Part shown: positions 9,736-20,562 of the stretch, one piece after another
How the letters are laid out: every line of letters begins with the position of its first letter
Numbering within the stretch: the first letter of the stretch is position 1
Source of the DNA: Leucaena leucocephala
Taxonomy: Eukaryota; Streptophyta; Magnoliopsida; Fabales; Fabaceae
Assembly: GCA_037074615.1 (NCBI GenBank)
Contig: CM073519.1
Location: 25,503,001-25,567,000, forward strand
Direction: 5' to 3'
Length of the DNA: 64,000 bases
The notes under the pieces: generated by a model
Database searches by the model: none
What the model was told of the DNA's origin: nothing
Seen by the model: only the letters and a program-made list of their open reading frames with translations
Position numbers and translations under genes: made by a program

Positions 9736-11391
9736 CATGGCATGATTAGAGAAAAAGGAGAAAAAGTAAGAGGACACGTGGCACGATCTCGGTCGTCCAT
9801 TCAAGGAAAAGACTCTGGAACTCTCTGGAAAGGCTGAGTCAGCTGGTGAGGTGTCCCAAGGGCCCCACATTTCACCACATATACCCTTGAAGTGTCCCTT
9901 GAGGTGTCCTAGATGATGTCATGAGTGGTGAGTCATCAGGGAGGGTGATGTCATCGTGATGATGCAGGCAAAGCTTCTTGAGGAAGCAAGCAATCTGAGC
10001 CATTCATCGCGAATCAATCTGGACCATTCATTCCACCTCCTCTCACCTATAAATAGGACACTCCCCTCCCATTCCAAGGCACACCACGACCTAGCAAGGA
10101 AAAGGAAGAGAAAGAAGAGAGAAAGAGAGAAGGAAAGAAAGGAAGGAAAGGAAGGAAGGAGTTCTGGTGGAGTCAGGAGCAGTCTGAGGAGCTGAGGGAC
10201 TGGGCAAAGCTTAGGAATGAGGTAAGAAAGTTATCAAGTCCCTGCTCTAATAAAGTAGAGGATTGCTCTTAGCTGTTAGAATCGAGAAATATCTCTATTA
10301 ATAAAGGTAGCTAAAGGTAGAAAGAAAGACAGGGGAATGTCAGATTAAGGATATCACCACTAGTTAATCATGAGTTAAGTAGAGCTATGCTGATAGAATA
10401 ATAATGAACATATTATTATGCTATGTATAGGCTCTAACCTATGGAAAGAATGAACCTTAGAGCAAAGGCTAAGAGCTAGAAGGAAAGCTACATGTCAAGT
10501 AGTAAACTAATCCTAAACTTGTATGCATTGAATGTTATGCTTGATATGCTATGGCTTTGTTGAATTGTGTTGAACATGTGCTTATGTATGAAGCTCTGTT
10601 CCTATGATTACTTTGGCCAATTGTATTTCATATGTAACATGGAAGCATGCACATTATGCAATGCTAACACTTTCACAAGCAAGCACAAGTATTCATATTA
10701 ATGCATGCATTGTTTAGTGCTATTTGCTACTGAGATTTCCCCAGAAATCTCACCCCTTCCATATCAATCCAGTTACAACAGGTTTTCTCAAGATGGAGGA
10801 TATAAAGATGCATGAAGAGATGTTAATTGCTTAGCATGATTGATATGTGATTCATGTATGTATAATTGCTGGAAATTGTCACTATGAACAGTAACTCGTG
10901 GGGAGACAGTGACATTTGAGCTGTAATTATAAATAGTAAATGATTGAATAAATGTATGATATTTTACCAGTAAATAGTAGACATACTAAGATTCGATTTG
11001 ATATATAGAACGTCTCATTTGGATGTCTACACATAAAGATATGATTTATCAAAAATGAGACCAGAATGCTGGAATCAGGGACAGGACGCTGGATGAACAG
11101 TGATTTCGGAACATTGACCAACGTTGACCTGGTCAAGGCATGGTCAATTAGTCATTTTTTCCTGAAATAACATTAAGTTATATTCGAGTAGCAATTTGAA
11201 CCACTCCATTTTGATTTTTCTATAATTAGTTATGATTTTTCGAAGTCAGGTCACTCCGCTGGAATTTAAATAGTGAACAGTACTCGCTGGGAGTAAAATT
11301 CTAGATTGTATGATTTGACTTCAATGGCCCTAGAAGTGGTTCCAAATGCTACTGAATGGTCCCTAAGATATAAGAAAAGAAGGATGTTATA
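9736..11391 (+). repeat. LTR A3, type A, missing its first ~950 bases
   Basis: It begins abruptly at the base corresponding to 2273 of A1 and runs to GGATGTTATA at 11391. TAGAG follows, matching the duplication at 1314-1318. It closely matches A1. The G-box is at 9774, TATAAATA at 10048-10055, the purine tract at 10096-10161 and the hairpin at 10731-10752. Confidence 0.88.
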
Positions 11392-11396
11392 TAGAG
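11392..11396. repeat. Target-site duplication TAGAG, right copy
   Basis: Identical to 1314-1318 and directly after the last base of LTR A3. Confidence 0.85.
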
Positions 11397-11735
11397 CAAG
11401 CAAGGAGCCTTTACGCATACAGGTAAGGAGGTAAGTACAAAATATCTCCCTTTTCCTAAATCTTATTTTGCTTGAAAGAAAAATATTGATTCTGAATTTG
11501 TAAAAGATGCTTTTAATCTGTTCAATAAGTTACAAATAAATATTCTTATGGTTGAATTCCTCAAGAGAAACCCTAAATATGCTAAATTTTTAAAAAAATT
11601 GTGTGCTAATAAGAAGAAGTTTAGGCCTATTGAGAGAACTCAGGTGAATGCTAATGTGTAATCACTTTTTAAGATTGAATTGTCAATTAAGTGCCAAGAC
11701 CCAGGATCATACACAATCCCATGCACTATGGTAGG
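11392..11735 (+). pseudogene. Athila-like Ty3/gypsy gag-protease boundary, second part
   Basis: The frame from 1125 resumes here in phase. It reads LPFPKSYFA, then FLKRNPKYAKFLKKLCANKK, then CQDPGSYTIPCTM. These are the order and wording typical of the C-terminal gag of Athila/Tat elements just before the aspartic protease (families with PNYAKFMKEI and KDPGSFTIPC). Stops occur after SYFA and after NANV. Homology is lost at about 11736, before the protease motif, where CACTA-like sequence begins. The element is an old, non-functional copy. Confidence 0.75.
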
Positions 11736-12522
11736 AATGACATCTTGATTATTGCCACGGGCAAGCAAGAGCATGGGGTTGTGTCAAGGGAATTGTAAGA
11801 GGTGTTGGTATAAGAGATTTTTTGGAGCATCTCCATGACATTCCCCATACATCCCGAGAGCAGAGTTGGAATCATTGTTATCCACCTTGAGGGAAGATGC
11901 TAAGGCAGAGGCTTAGGCAAAGGCTAGGGTACAGACAGAAGCTTCAATTCAGGCACAATTACAAGAGGGGTTAGCAAAGATCAAGGAAGAAATGTTGTCC
12001 ACATTTACATCAAGGAAATAGGAGCCAAGTGCCACCCAAATGCTCTCACATGCAGCCCATCCTAGCAATAAAAAGAGCTATTGCATGTCCGAAAAGGTGT
12101 ATGAGGATGCTGAACCTTGTAATCTATATGTGAAGGATCCTATCAAAAGGTTAGGAGTAGAGCAATATATGTAAATATGATAATATATACACCGGTTGTC
12201 TTTTATAGATAGGTGTAGAAAATTCATTAATCTACATCGGGTGTAAACACAACCGGCGTAAACAATTCATTAATCTACACTGAGTGAAAATACAACCAGT
12301 GTAAAAAAGTCATAAATCTATAGCAACCATTCAAAAGGGATCTGTTTAACCAGTGTAGACATTAGAAAATTCTACGCCATATTTCAAAAGGGACCGATCT
12401 AAATTCTACACTGGTTAACTGCCCGATTTAAAAAGTGTACACTTTCTACACTGGTTAACTGGTCATTGTCCGATGTAGATCACCATTTTCAACCGATTTA
12501 TAAAGCATTTTTTGCAGTAGTG
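11736..12522 (+). mobile_element. 3' end of a CACTA (En/Spm) transposon, 5'-truncated
   Basis: A decayed frame at about 11860-12150 contains RAELESLLSTL, a coiled, charged stretch, and SEKVYEDAEPCNLYV. This resembles the C-terminal part of the plant transposase-associated protein of CACTA elements. It is followed by subterminal repeats with the motif ACACCGGTTGT and variants (about 12190-12450). The element ends GCAGTAGTG at 12514-12522, the reverse complement of a CACTACTGC terminus. A related fragment on the minus strand lies at 22564-22838. The 5' part is missing. Confidence 0.7.
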
Positions 12523-14738
12523 TAATATCATAAAATAGATTGGGTACAAGTGAGTCAAGAGCCACAATCATTAGATATTTTATTCAAATTAGAATATCAT
12601 AATATCTGCAATATATTATAATTATTGTAATATTCAGAATATCTAGATTTAATAAACTAACAAATCTAGAATTTCTAATTTCTAAATATATCACAATAAC
12701 ATATAGATGCAATCCATCTACTTGAATTAAGAAGATATTTCATAATAATAAAAAATATCTAACATTAATTTCTCAATTTCTCAATGCTCATCCCTCTCTC
12801 TCTAACTCCAGTGCCAATCACTCACCTCCAATGCGGGTGACACAAACTTATTTTATAATGATAATCTTAAGAAAGGCAACATAAGAATGAACATGGGTCT
12901 TAGCTTCTTGAGATTGGCTTGATGAAACTTTGTATATCGGTACATCTCAGGAATTTGACAGATCTGAAGCAAATTTAGAAATTACATATTATAGATTAAG
13001 ATGTTTTCATCATATTGGGGTTTTCTTCCTTATTTATCAACATTTATATGCATAACTTGGGATGAAGGGCATTGCAACCTCCACAACTAGGTGTGTAGAA
13101 ATCAACCACATAAGTGAATAGCCAGTTTCAAGCAACCAGTTATTGAGCTGAATGGATCTCATTCATATTAGGCGCTTTGGTCTTCTCGCACCATCCAATC
13201 TAGAGAAAATAAATAAATAGTGGGAATTTTTTAGGAGAGTTCATTGTTGTCATTCCTGGACATTCTATTCTGATCTTTCCGTCAGCAAGCTGTCACAATT
13301 TGAGAGAAGGAAAGAGACATGTTTGACAGACGAAGAGGCGATAGGGTGTTGGAAGAGAGGGAGAGTGGGGAGTTTTCTTTTAAAATAATCATTTAAAAAA
13401 TAATGTGGAACACACCAAATTAAAATGTTAATAGAGGTGGCATTTTGCTTTGTTTTGAGAAATTTATAGGCATTTTTGCACCAAAGTAAAAATTATGGTG
13501 TCAGGTGCACATCTGGAAAAAGCTTATGAGTATTTTTACACACTAATCTTTATAAATATAACTAATGACTTTGAGAGTAATTTCAAAATTTTACATGAAA
13601 TAATTAATTTGAATTAACTTCATTAGTTACGTATTATTCGTTGCTATAATAAGAATGAGAGGCATTAGAAAGGGGGGTCTTGGTTACATTAAATAATGAC
13701 TTTGAGAGTAATTTCAAAATTTTACATGAAATAATTAATTTGAATTAACTTCATCATTTACGTATTATTCGTTGCTATAATAAGAATGACAGCCATTAGA
13801 AAGGGCATCTTGGTTATTGGAATAAAATTGATGGTAAGCCAATTAATGTATTCTACTCTAAATATGAAAATTAAACAAGTACACATCCATATAGCTAGCT
13901 CCCACAACTCCTAATTAAATAACATGATCTGAATAAATTCCAATTAGAATTCCTTACCTGCAAAAGAGGGAAAATCGTACAAAAGAAGTGAGAGAATTAT
14001 CATTCTTTAGTATCTTTTACTACTTTAGAATGTTTATAATAAGTTTCTCTTAATTTCATTCATTTGCATGTCAAATAAAGAAGTTAATCCGTTTAAGTTT
14101 TAACAAATAAACTTATCAAAATGATTGGAAAATACATATATATGACCAAAAACTATGCTTGAATAGAACAATTTTATAGGTTTGTCATAAACTGACAATA
14201 TTTTATATGTTACAAGCATTGGAAGGGTATATATTCAGTGTGATCAAAATAACAGATGTGGCTATTTTGTTTTGTTTTTGTTGACAATTTTAGATGTGGC
14301 TGAGATATGGGGAATAAAATATAGGAAAAATTAATATGCAAAATCTTATAGTTAACCTCAATTTATTTAAATTAGGCTCCAATAGTTTATTTTGTTTGAA
14401 AGGAAAGAAAATTTCATAATGTCTATCATGAAATTTTATAAATTAAAAATAACTGTTTTTATACTCAATGATGATGGATATCTATAATAGATCAAATTAT
14501 AAAGACCTAATTTAAATATAATAAATTATAATAAAATAAACGTAAAGTATGGTTTAGTTTCTCTTAAATATATTAGCACTTTGGCAGCTTTCCTATTCGT
14601 CCTTTTTGTTTGATAGGCCTGCAGATTCCGTATTCGTCCTTGAGTCATAGAATGAAATCAAGAAAAACAATGTAAATAAAGCTTCTTGTCTTCTAGTAAT
14701 GAACATACTCTTTACAATAACATATTCTTAGCTCAAAC
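12523..14738. other. Unassigned AT-rich sequence
   Basis: I see no gene and no match to the LTR families of this window. It holds AT-rich stretches, a CT-rich patch near 12790 and a tandem duplication at 13563-13816. The sequence between the two CACTA ends may be old host intergenic DNA or very decayed repeats. Confidence 0.5.
13563..13816. repeat. Tandem duplication of about 130 bases
   Basis: 13563-13686 and 13694-13816 start TAATGACTTTGAGAG and end TGGTTA. They differ at a handful of positions, mainly in a G run and in TTAG versus ATCA. The high similarity suggests a fairly recent local duplication. Confidence 0.85.
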
Positions 14739-15060
14739 CACTATAAAAGAATTGACTTTCTATGGCGACAAAAGGTATAAAAGTCGCCGTTGAATACCTT
14801 TAATGGCTATATATTGTCACCGTCAAGTCACCTCCTATGAGACTGTTGCCTATATACATTGGCGGCGACAATTGAAAGTTGCCGCTTAATGTCAATCATT
14901 AACAGCGACAATAAGTCACCGCTGAAAGTTTAACATAAGTCGTCCAATCAGTGTCGTCATCAAAGGTAAGTCAAAAGCGGCAACTTTAACCTAATATGCG
15001 GTGACAAAATTGAAGCCGCCTAAAGTTGAATCATTGTCGCCGCTAAAAGTTGGTATTGTT
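14739..15060 (-). repeat. CACTA 3' terminus and subterminal repeats
   Basis: The element end CACTATAAAAG at 14739 is followed by many direct and inverted copies of short GTCGCCG and GCGGCGAC-type motifs. These are typical transposase-binding subterminal repeats. They differ from those of the element ending at 12522, so two CACTA families are present. Confidence 0.75.
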
Positions 15061-15249
15061 TTTAAATTTTTTCCTATAAATTTTTCTTATATGAAAAAAA
15101 TAGAATTTAACCACAAAAATAATAAATGATAAATAACTAAATAAACCAGAATATAATAACATTAATAAATAATTGTGATTATCGTATAAAATATGAAATT
15201 ACTTTAATTATTTAAAATTAAAATAAAATTGTTCAGTTTATACATAAAT

Positions 15250-17212
15250 ATTATATAGAATGACCAATTCTAGGAATAGAAGGAGTAGGCGCATGTGGTT
15301 GCCCCCAACGAATTCAACTAGTATCTTTTGCTCTATTTATTCCATTAGTCTTTCCTCAAATTGCACACGCTCTTCTTACATTTTTTTCACGCTATGTTGC
15401 ATGCTCTGCCTCCATTTTTTCTCTCTCCTCTTGAAATTTTTATCAAACTCTGCACAACTGAACTATCACTATATTGAGGGCTATTTCTCTTCCTTGAAGG
15501 ATCTGCTCCATACCCTTTCCCTTTCACCAAGAACTTTTGCCAATATTTCCTCTAACGTCATTCGAGCATCGCTCTCTAAATCTTAGTCTTGTTGCTGATA
15601 AAGTTCGTGCATACGACTCCATAAAAAAGCATATGAAACTATTAGATTAATAATAAAACTAAATCAAAATAAAATATTAAACTACAATACATATATGAAT
15701 CTGTTCAGAGTGTGGGTCAGCCCATACTACTTGTCCATCTAATGTCTTCCTAGTATGTGTTATCTCCCACAGCTGGTTAGGAGGGGTAGGTTGTCCAGTA
15801 GTAGGATCTCTGTACAAAATAATAATATATAAGAAAATACAAAGAATATATTTTAAAATAAAAATTGATTGAAAACTTAAATTATAGTGGTGATAGATTG
15901 AACTTATTGTAGCAAACTCAATCTTTACAAATGATCGAGGACCACAAGCATGTTTAGTCATTTGTTTTTCTCGATTTGTCATGTTTCTTGCACTTTTGTT
16001 CTATAACAAAATTTGGTAACTAATTAGAATTTAATTATTGAAACAAAAAAGATAATTTATTTAGAAGGATAGTGAGGTACCTTAAACATGTCAGACTTAA
16101 AATATATTAATAACCATTCCTAATCTTGAAAAATAATAGTTTGAGGATAATCAACCAACTTATCCTCATCATTCTCATATTTCTTATAGTAAGAGTGCAT
16201 ATTGGTCTTTCAATTTCTGAATGCATTTTATAAAATAATTGATATAGCTATATGAAACTTTTCTTCAGCACTTGCATCAGCAGGTTTAAATTTATCTTGA
16301 AACAAATAAATATGAACACTTTATATAATAATACAAATAAACTAAGATAAGTAAAAAAAATTGACATAAATAATACCTTTATTTTTAAAATCATATCCTG
16401 ACCATATTTTTCAAAAATATTCTTCTAGTTATCTCCACCATCCTTGAATGATACTGTGGTTCTAAGAGTTAAACCACAATAATTAGAAAAGTCTCTTGCT
16501 TCTAGACCGATTGCTCTTGACATGGAATAAAAAAATTTGACTCGAATCTTGGCTACTTGTATAGTCCTCAAATTCACGTTAATATACTTTTAAACTCCTC
16601 TACGCTTGTTGATTGCACTAGAAAAGCCTATCATTGAAGTTGAATTAGAACAATTAGATGTTACATGCGATGTAAATCAATTATTATAAAATTGAAGCAA
16701 ACTTACCTACACTACTATTCTGAGTATGAGGAGTAGGAGGATAATTGACAGGTATTTCCTCAAGTTGCTGTTGCAGTGATAGAGGTTAAATAACAGGTCT
16801 TGATTGAGGTGCAGAGCATGTACCTCGGCTAGGAGTGTTGTCATGAGATGTAACAGAAATACCTTTCCTACCTCGACCTCTCTTTAATACTGACATATCC
16901 TATAAAAATATACATTTCATTTAGGAAATAGCAATCAATCAAATCAAATATAACAAGTAATCAATAATCAATCTAGATATTAATACAATCTACCATATTA
17001 ATTAATTTCATTCAATTGAATCTTCCATCTCACTATCACTTCTATCAATATCTTTTGATTCATTTGTTTCTTCTATTTAAGTTTTTATGTCACTTTCTTC
17101 TTCAGTATCACTATCAAAGTCGTCAATAAGATCCTTTTCGTCACTAAATCCAGTCTCTATGGCATTACTTTTACATATTTGTGATGGTTCTCATTGAGCT
17201 AAGGTCTACATT
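15250..17212 (-). pseudogene. Second CACTA transposase gene (Ptta/En/Spm family), decayed
   Basis: On the minus strand, exon-like pieces appear in this order. An acidic stretch rich in D, E and S lies at about 17010-17150. A basic start MSVLKRGRGRKG lies at about 16900, ending at a GTAAGT-like donor near 16707. RVNLRTIQVAKIRVKF and a following GGDN patch lie at about 16410-16580. MTNREKQMTKHACG plus PRSFVKIEFA lies at about 15980-15920. QLWEITHTRKTLDGQVVWAD plus PHSEQIH lies at about 15690-15770. LESDARMTLEEILAKVLGER lies at about 15510-15580. This order matches the plant transposase Ptta/En/Spm domain protein, the DNA-binding partner of TNP2. Stops and AT-rich intron-like gaps separate the pieces. 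It is not functional as it stands. Confidence 0.75.
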
Positions 17213-18545
17213 TATCATATCCTAATTTTTTCCTATCTGTATAGCACTGATAGTGGAAAGAGGTTTAGAAAGGATTATGACGAAGATAAGAAGGAATGAT
17301 AAAGGTTATATGAGTCTTGAAGGAAGAAAGGGACCTAAACGAAAATTGGAAAAGTTTAAAGGCCAAAAGTTAAAGTAGAAACAAAAGTTGAGCCAAAAGT
17401 TGTAATTTCCAAAAGTTTAGGGACCTAAATGTAAATATCCAAAAAGTTAGGGACATAAATGTAATTAAGAGAAAAGTTCAAGGGCAAAATTGTAATTATA
17501 GAAAGATCAGCCCGAAAAGGGTTATAATTGCCTAGAAGTATTTTAGTCCCATATTCCATCAGTAAATAGAGGATGTTACGCTGGTTAATCTGGCATGATA
17601 CATACATTTTATTAAGGCTCCAGACAGCAGAAAATTATCTGATAGTCTAAAAGTTATCTGAATTTTTATCAGATTCCATGGATATCAGATATAAGTGGGG
17701 GAATTACAAGAAAGTGTGTCCTACAGTGCCAGATGTTATGAATCTGACAGAACCCCGGAACAAGTCCTGTATAAAAAGTTATTCCCATAACAGTGAATTT
17801 TGACGGGAGTTTGATAACACCCGTGATCCGATAATGGAACTTATCGGTATGTAAGCCTGGATAGAATGAGATCAGATGACCTCATATATAGGCCCATAAT
17901 GACGCCAAGGAAGGCCCAAAACCCAGGGTACCAGTCTATTAGTAGAAGGGGCCAATGCCAGAAAAAGTGTGAAATTATGAAAATGCCCCTAGATGCCCAG
18001 ATTATACTAGAGAGGGATGAAGGGCATTTTGGTCATCTGGGACAGGCTAAAAACGTGACCCATGGTATAAATATGATTATTTGAGCCAATATATGCCCTG
18101 AGGCAGTACAAAGAGGGGTGAAATGACAATTATGCCCTTAGGGTCAATATAGTGCAAGAAAGGACACCAAGGGTATTTTGGTCATTTCCCAAGGGATCTG
18201 TAATTAAGTTGTGGCCATTACAAGTATGTCAATGGTGTGGGAAGCCTAGACATTGATTTACAGGACATAATACATATCCTGGTATATTATAAAAAACTTA
18301 GGAACAGAAAACAGTCCGGTTACTGTGAAACTGCACCGATCGGTACCGGATTGCACTAGAATTTCTCCAGAAGGTTCCTTACACTATGAGCACGCCACCT
18401 AACCACTTGAGGTTTCCCTTGAGATGGCCCACATGATGTCATAATTATTCTTTTATGAAAAAGTGAAATCCAAGATTAAATGTGAGCCTTTAGATCAAAT
18501 AGTAACCAAATCAATCTTGGCCATTCATTTTTCTTGGATTTTGGC

Positions 18546-18553
18546 TATAAATA
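18546..18553 (+). promoter_or_regulatory. Putative TATA box of the type-B LTR
   Basis: GGCTATAAATACCCCCTC is conserved in B and C LTRs: 42447-42454 plus, and 24707-24714, 36790-36797, 50283-50290 and 59138-59145 minus. In each the TATA core sits in the middle of the LTR. Confidence 0.5.
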
Positions 18554-19801
18554 CCCCCTCATTCTGCAGCAAACCGTAGCTTCATGGACCCTTGGGGAAG
18601 CTCTTGCAAAATGGAAACTCAAGCCAAGACAAAGAAGATTCAAGGTTCCAAAGTTCAAGCAAGCTAGAGATTAAAGGTAAGCAATCTCTCCTAGCTTATT
18701 TTCCTTTGATTTGGGAGCTTGAACTTAGGGTTTTGATGGGAGAAAAGTTGAGTTTTCTCTAAGGGGTGGTGCTTCCTAAAGACCTTAAAGGAAAGGGCAA
18801 AGAAGAAATTAAAGTTAGAACCATATGATTGAAGCTTAAACAAGTTAGTTAAATAGTTGGTTGTTGAATAAAATTGATATTCTTGATTTTGCCATGGTGT
18901 GCCCTGTTCGGTCAGCAATGTTCATGAGGGAAGGAAATTGAATTTCAATTATTTAATGCTTCCATTGAGTTTGTATGATGATTTTGTGTAGGATTGGAAA
19001 GGTTTTGAACCTTGGAAACACTAAAATCTCAAGGTTGTAGTCATTCAGATTCCTTACAGTTACTGTTCACTCGCATGAACAGTGATTGGAATTTCATGAT
19101 TTTGATGGTTCCAATGGTTTTAAAATGAAAAGTTGTGTGGGGTAAAGTGGAGAAACAAGTATGGGAAGCATTAGAATCAAAATGAGAATTTTTGAAAGAA
19201 TTGTGTGCTTATGTTCAATTCTGTACAGCAGGCCATAAAGGAACTACAATTTTATGATTCTAAGCTCATAAATGAGTTCAAAATATGAAATTGTGTAGGT
19301 TAAAGTCAAGACATCAATTGGTTCAAGAGCCAAGTGGATTAGTTTAGAGAAAGTTATGACAATAAAGAGTGTAACAAAGTTAGTCTTGAACATGGTTGGA
19401 GTTCATGAGTCCTAATGAGTTATGTAATGAATATGAATGTGTTTAGGAACATGAAACATCCAAGAAGATGTTGGGAAGTGATGGACATAAATGCTTCATG
19501 GTTGGAAAGCTAGGGAGCAAGGGCTAAAGGTCAAGAGAAAAGCTTAAGTGCAAGGTAGTGAACTTACCTCTTTATGTGCTTGATGTGGTATACTTATGTG
19601 TTGACATGTATATGTTATTTGAATGATGTTGTGATATGATAAATTATGTTGAATGTATTGTGAATAACATGTTTCCATGGCCATGCACTTTATGTAAAAG
19701 TTTGTAACATGTTGGCATGTCACTAATCAAAGAAAGATTAATGAAATTACATATCATGCATTAGCATCCATCTTGTATATTCAAGTGGTAATGTTTGCTA
19801 C

Positions 19802-19821
19802 TGAGATTCCCTAGAATCTCA
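19802..19821 (+). other. Type-B form of the conserved LTR hairpin
   Basis: TGAGATTC, loop CCTA, GAATCTCA: a perfect 8 bp stem. Compared with type A it has lost one T and the matching A on the opposite arm, so pairing is kept. Confidence 0.65.
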
Positions 19822-20562
19822 CTCTCCCATAACCAACCAATTTAGGTCAAGCATGAAGAAAAGGTATGCATGGAGAAGAGCTAAAGAATGGAAGAAAGGA
19901 AGTGAAGTATTGAGATTTTAGCATATACTATAAATTGTCCATGTATGTAAATGCCATGTAAGGTGTCCATTTATGTGATGAAACTATTGTAATACTTATG
20001 GCATACTTGTGCATGCTGAAACAATTATTGGAAATGAAAGAAAAGAAACTGAAATGGTAAAAACGTAGGTCCTGAAGCAGTTTTGTTGTGGCTTCAGTTT
20101 GTCCTAGCAAATGAAGGAATTATTTCACAAAATTTTATGAGCATGTAGTAAACATCCAGATATTTACATTAATAGGTGGAACGTTTCATTTGGATGTGTA
20201 TATCAAGAGAAATGAATTTACAAAGGGACCAAAATCTGTTTTCAGAGTTTTTGACCAAATGAACAGTAAACTTCAACGAATAAACTGTATCAATTGGCAA
20301 ATCATTTGGTTTGGAAATTATTTTTCCCTTAAATTTCAATATGTTATCTTCATGTACCTTTTTGAACCACTTCATTTTGAGTTTTCTAAAATTAATTATG
20401 ATTTTTTGAAGTTCATTATGTAATCTGGAATATCATATGAACAGTAACCCAAGAAAGAGTAAAATTCCAGATTTGGCTAATAGACTTCCATGGTCTTATA
20501 AGTGGTTCTAAATGCTACTGAATGGTCCCTAAAACGTATAAAAGTAAGGATGTTACAACGTT

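Larger units (their letters stand above)
1319..11391 (+). mobile_element. Composite non-autonomous gypsy-type LTR retrotransposon (LARD-like), A family
   Basis: The structure is LTR A1 (1319-3926), primer-binding site, a 3.2 kb internal region, polypurine tract, LTR A2 (7132-9735), then a 5'-truncated third LTR, A3 (9736-11391). Perfect TAGAG duplications flank the whole unit, so A1 and A3 are the original outer ends. A1 and A3 look nearly identical where I compared them, for example around 2840 and 10315, whereas A2 differs clearly. That implies a second element inserted in A3, followed by recombination between the two internal regions. The internal region encodes no intact gag or pol, so movement would have needed proteins in trans. 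Confidence 0.8.
17213..20557 (+). repeat. Solo LTR, type B, inserted in the CACTA element
   Basis: It starts TATCATATCC (consensus TGTCATATCC, one transition) and ends GGATGTTACA, 3345 bases in all. The flanks ACATT and ACGTT are a target duplication with one change. No internal region remains, so it is a solo LTR left by recombination between two LTRs. It contains TATAAATA at 18546 and the B form of the hairpin at 19802-19821. Confidence 0.85.

Noticed and set aside
15260..15586. 108-codon plus-strand frame
   Set aside because: Antisense to the C-terminal part of the CACTA second transposase (LEEILAKVLGER on the minus strand), so it is a shadow.
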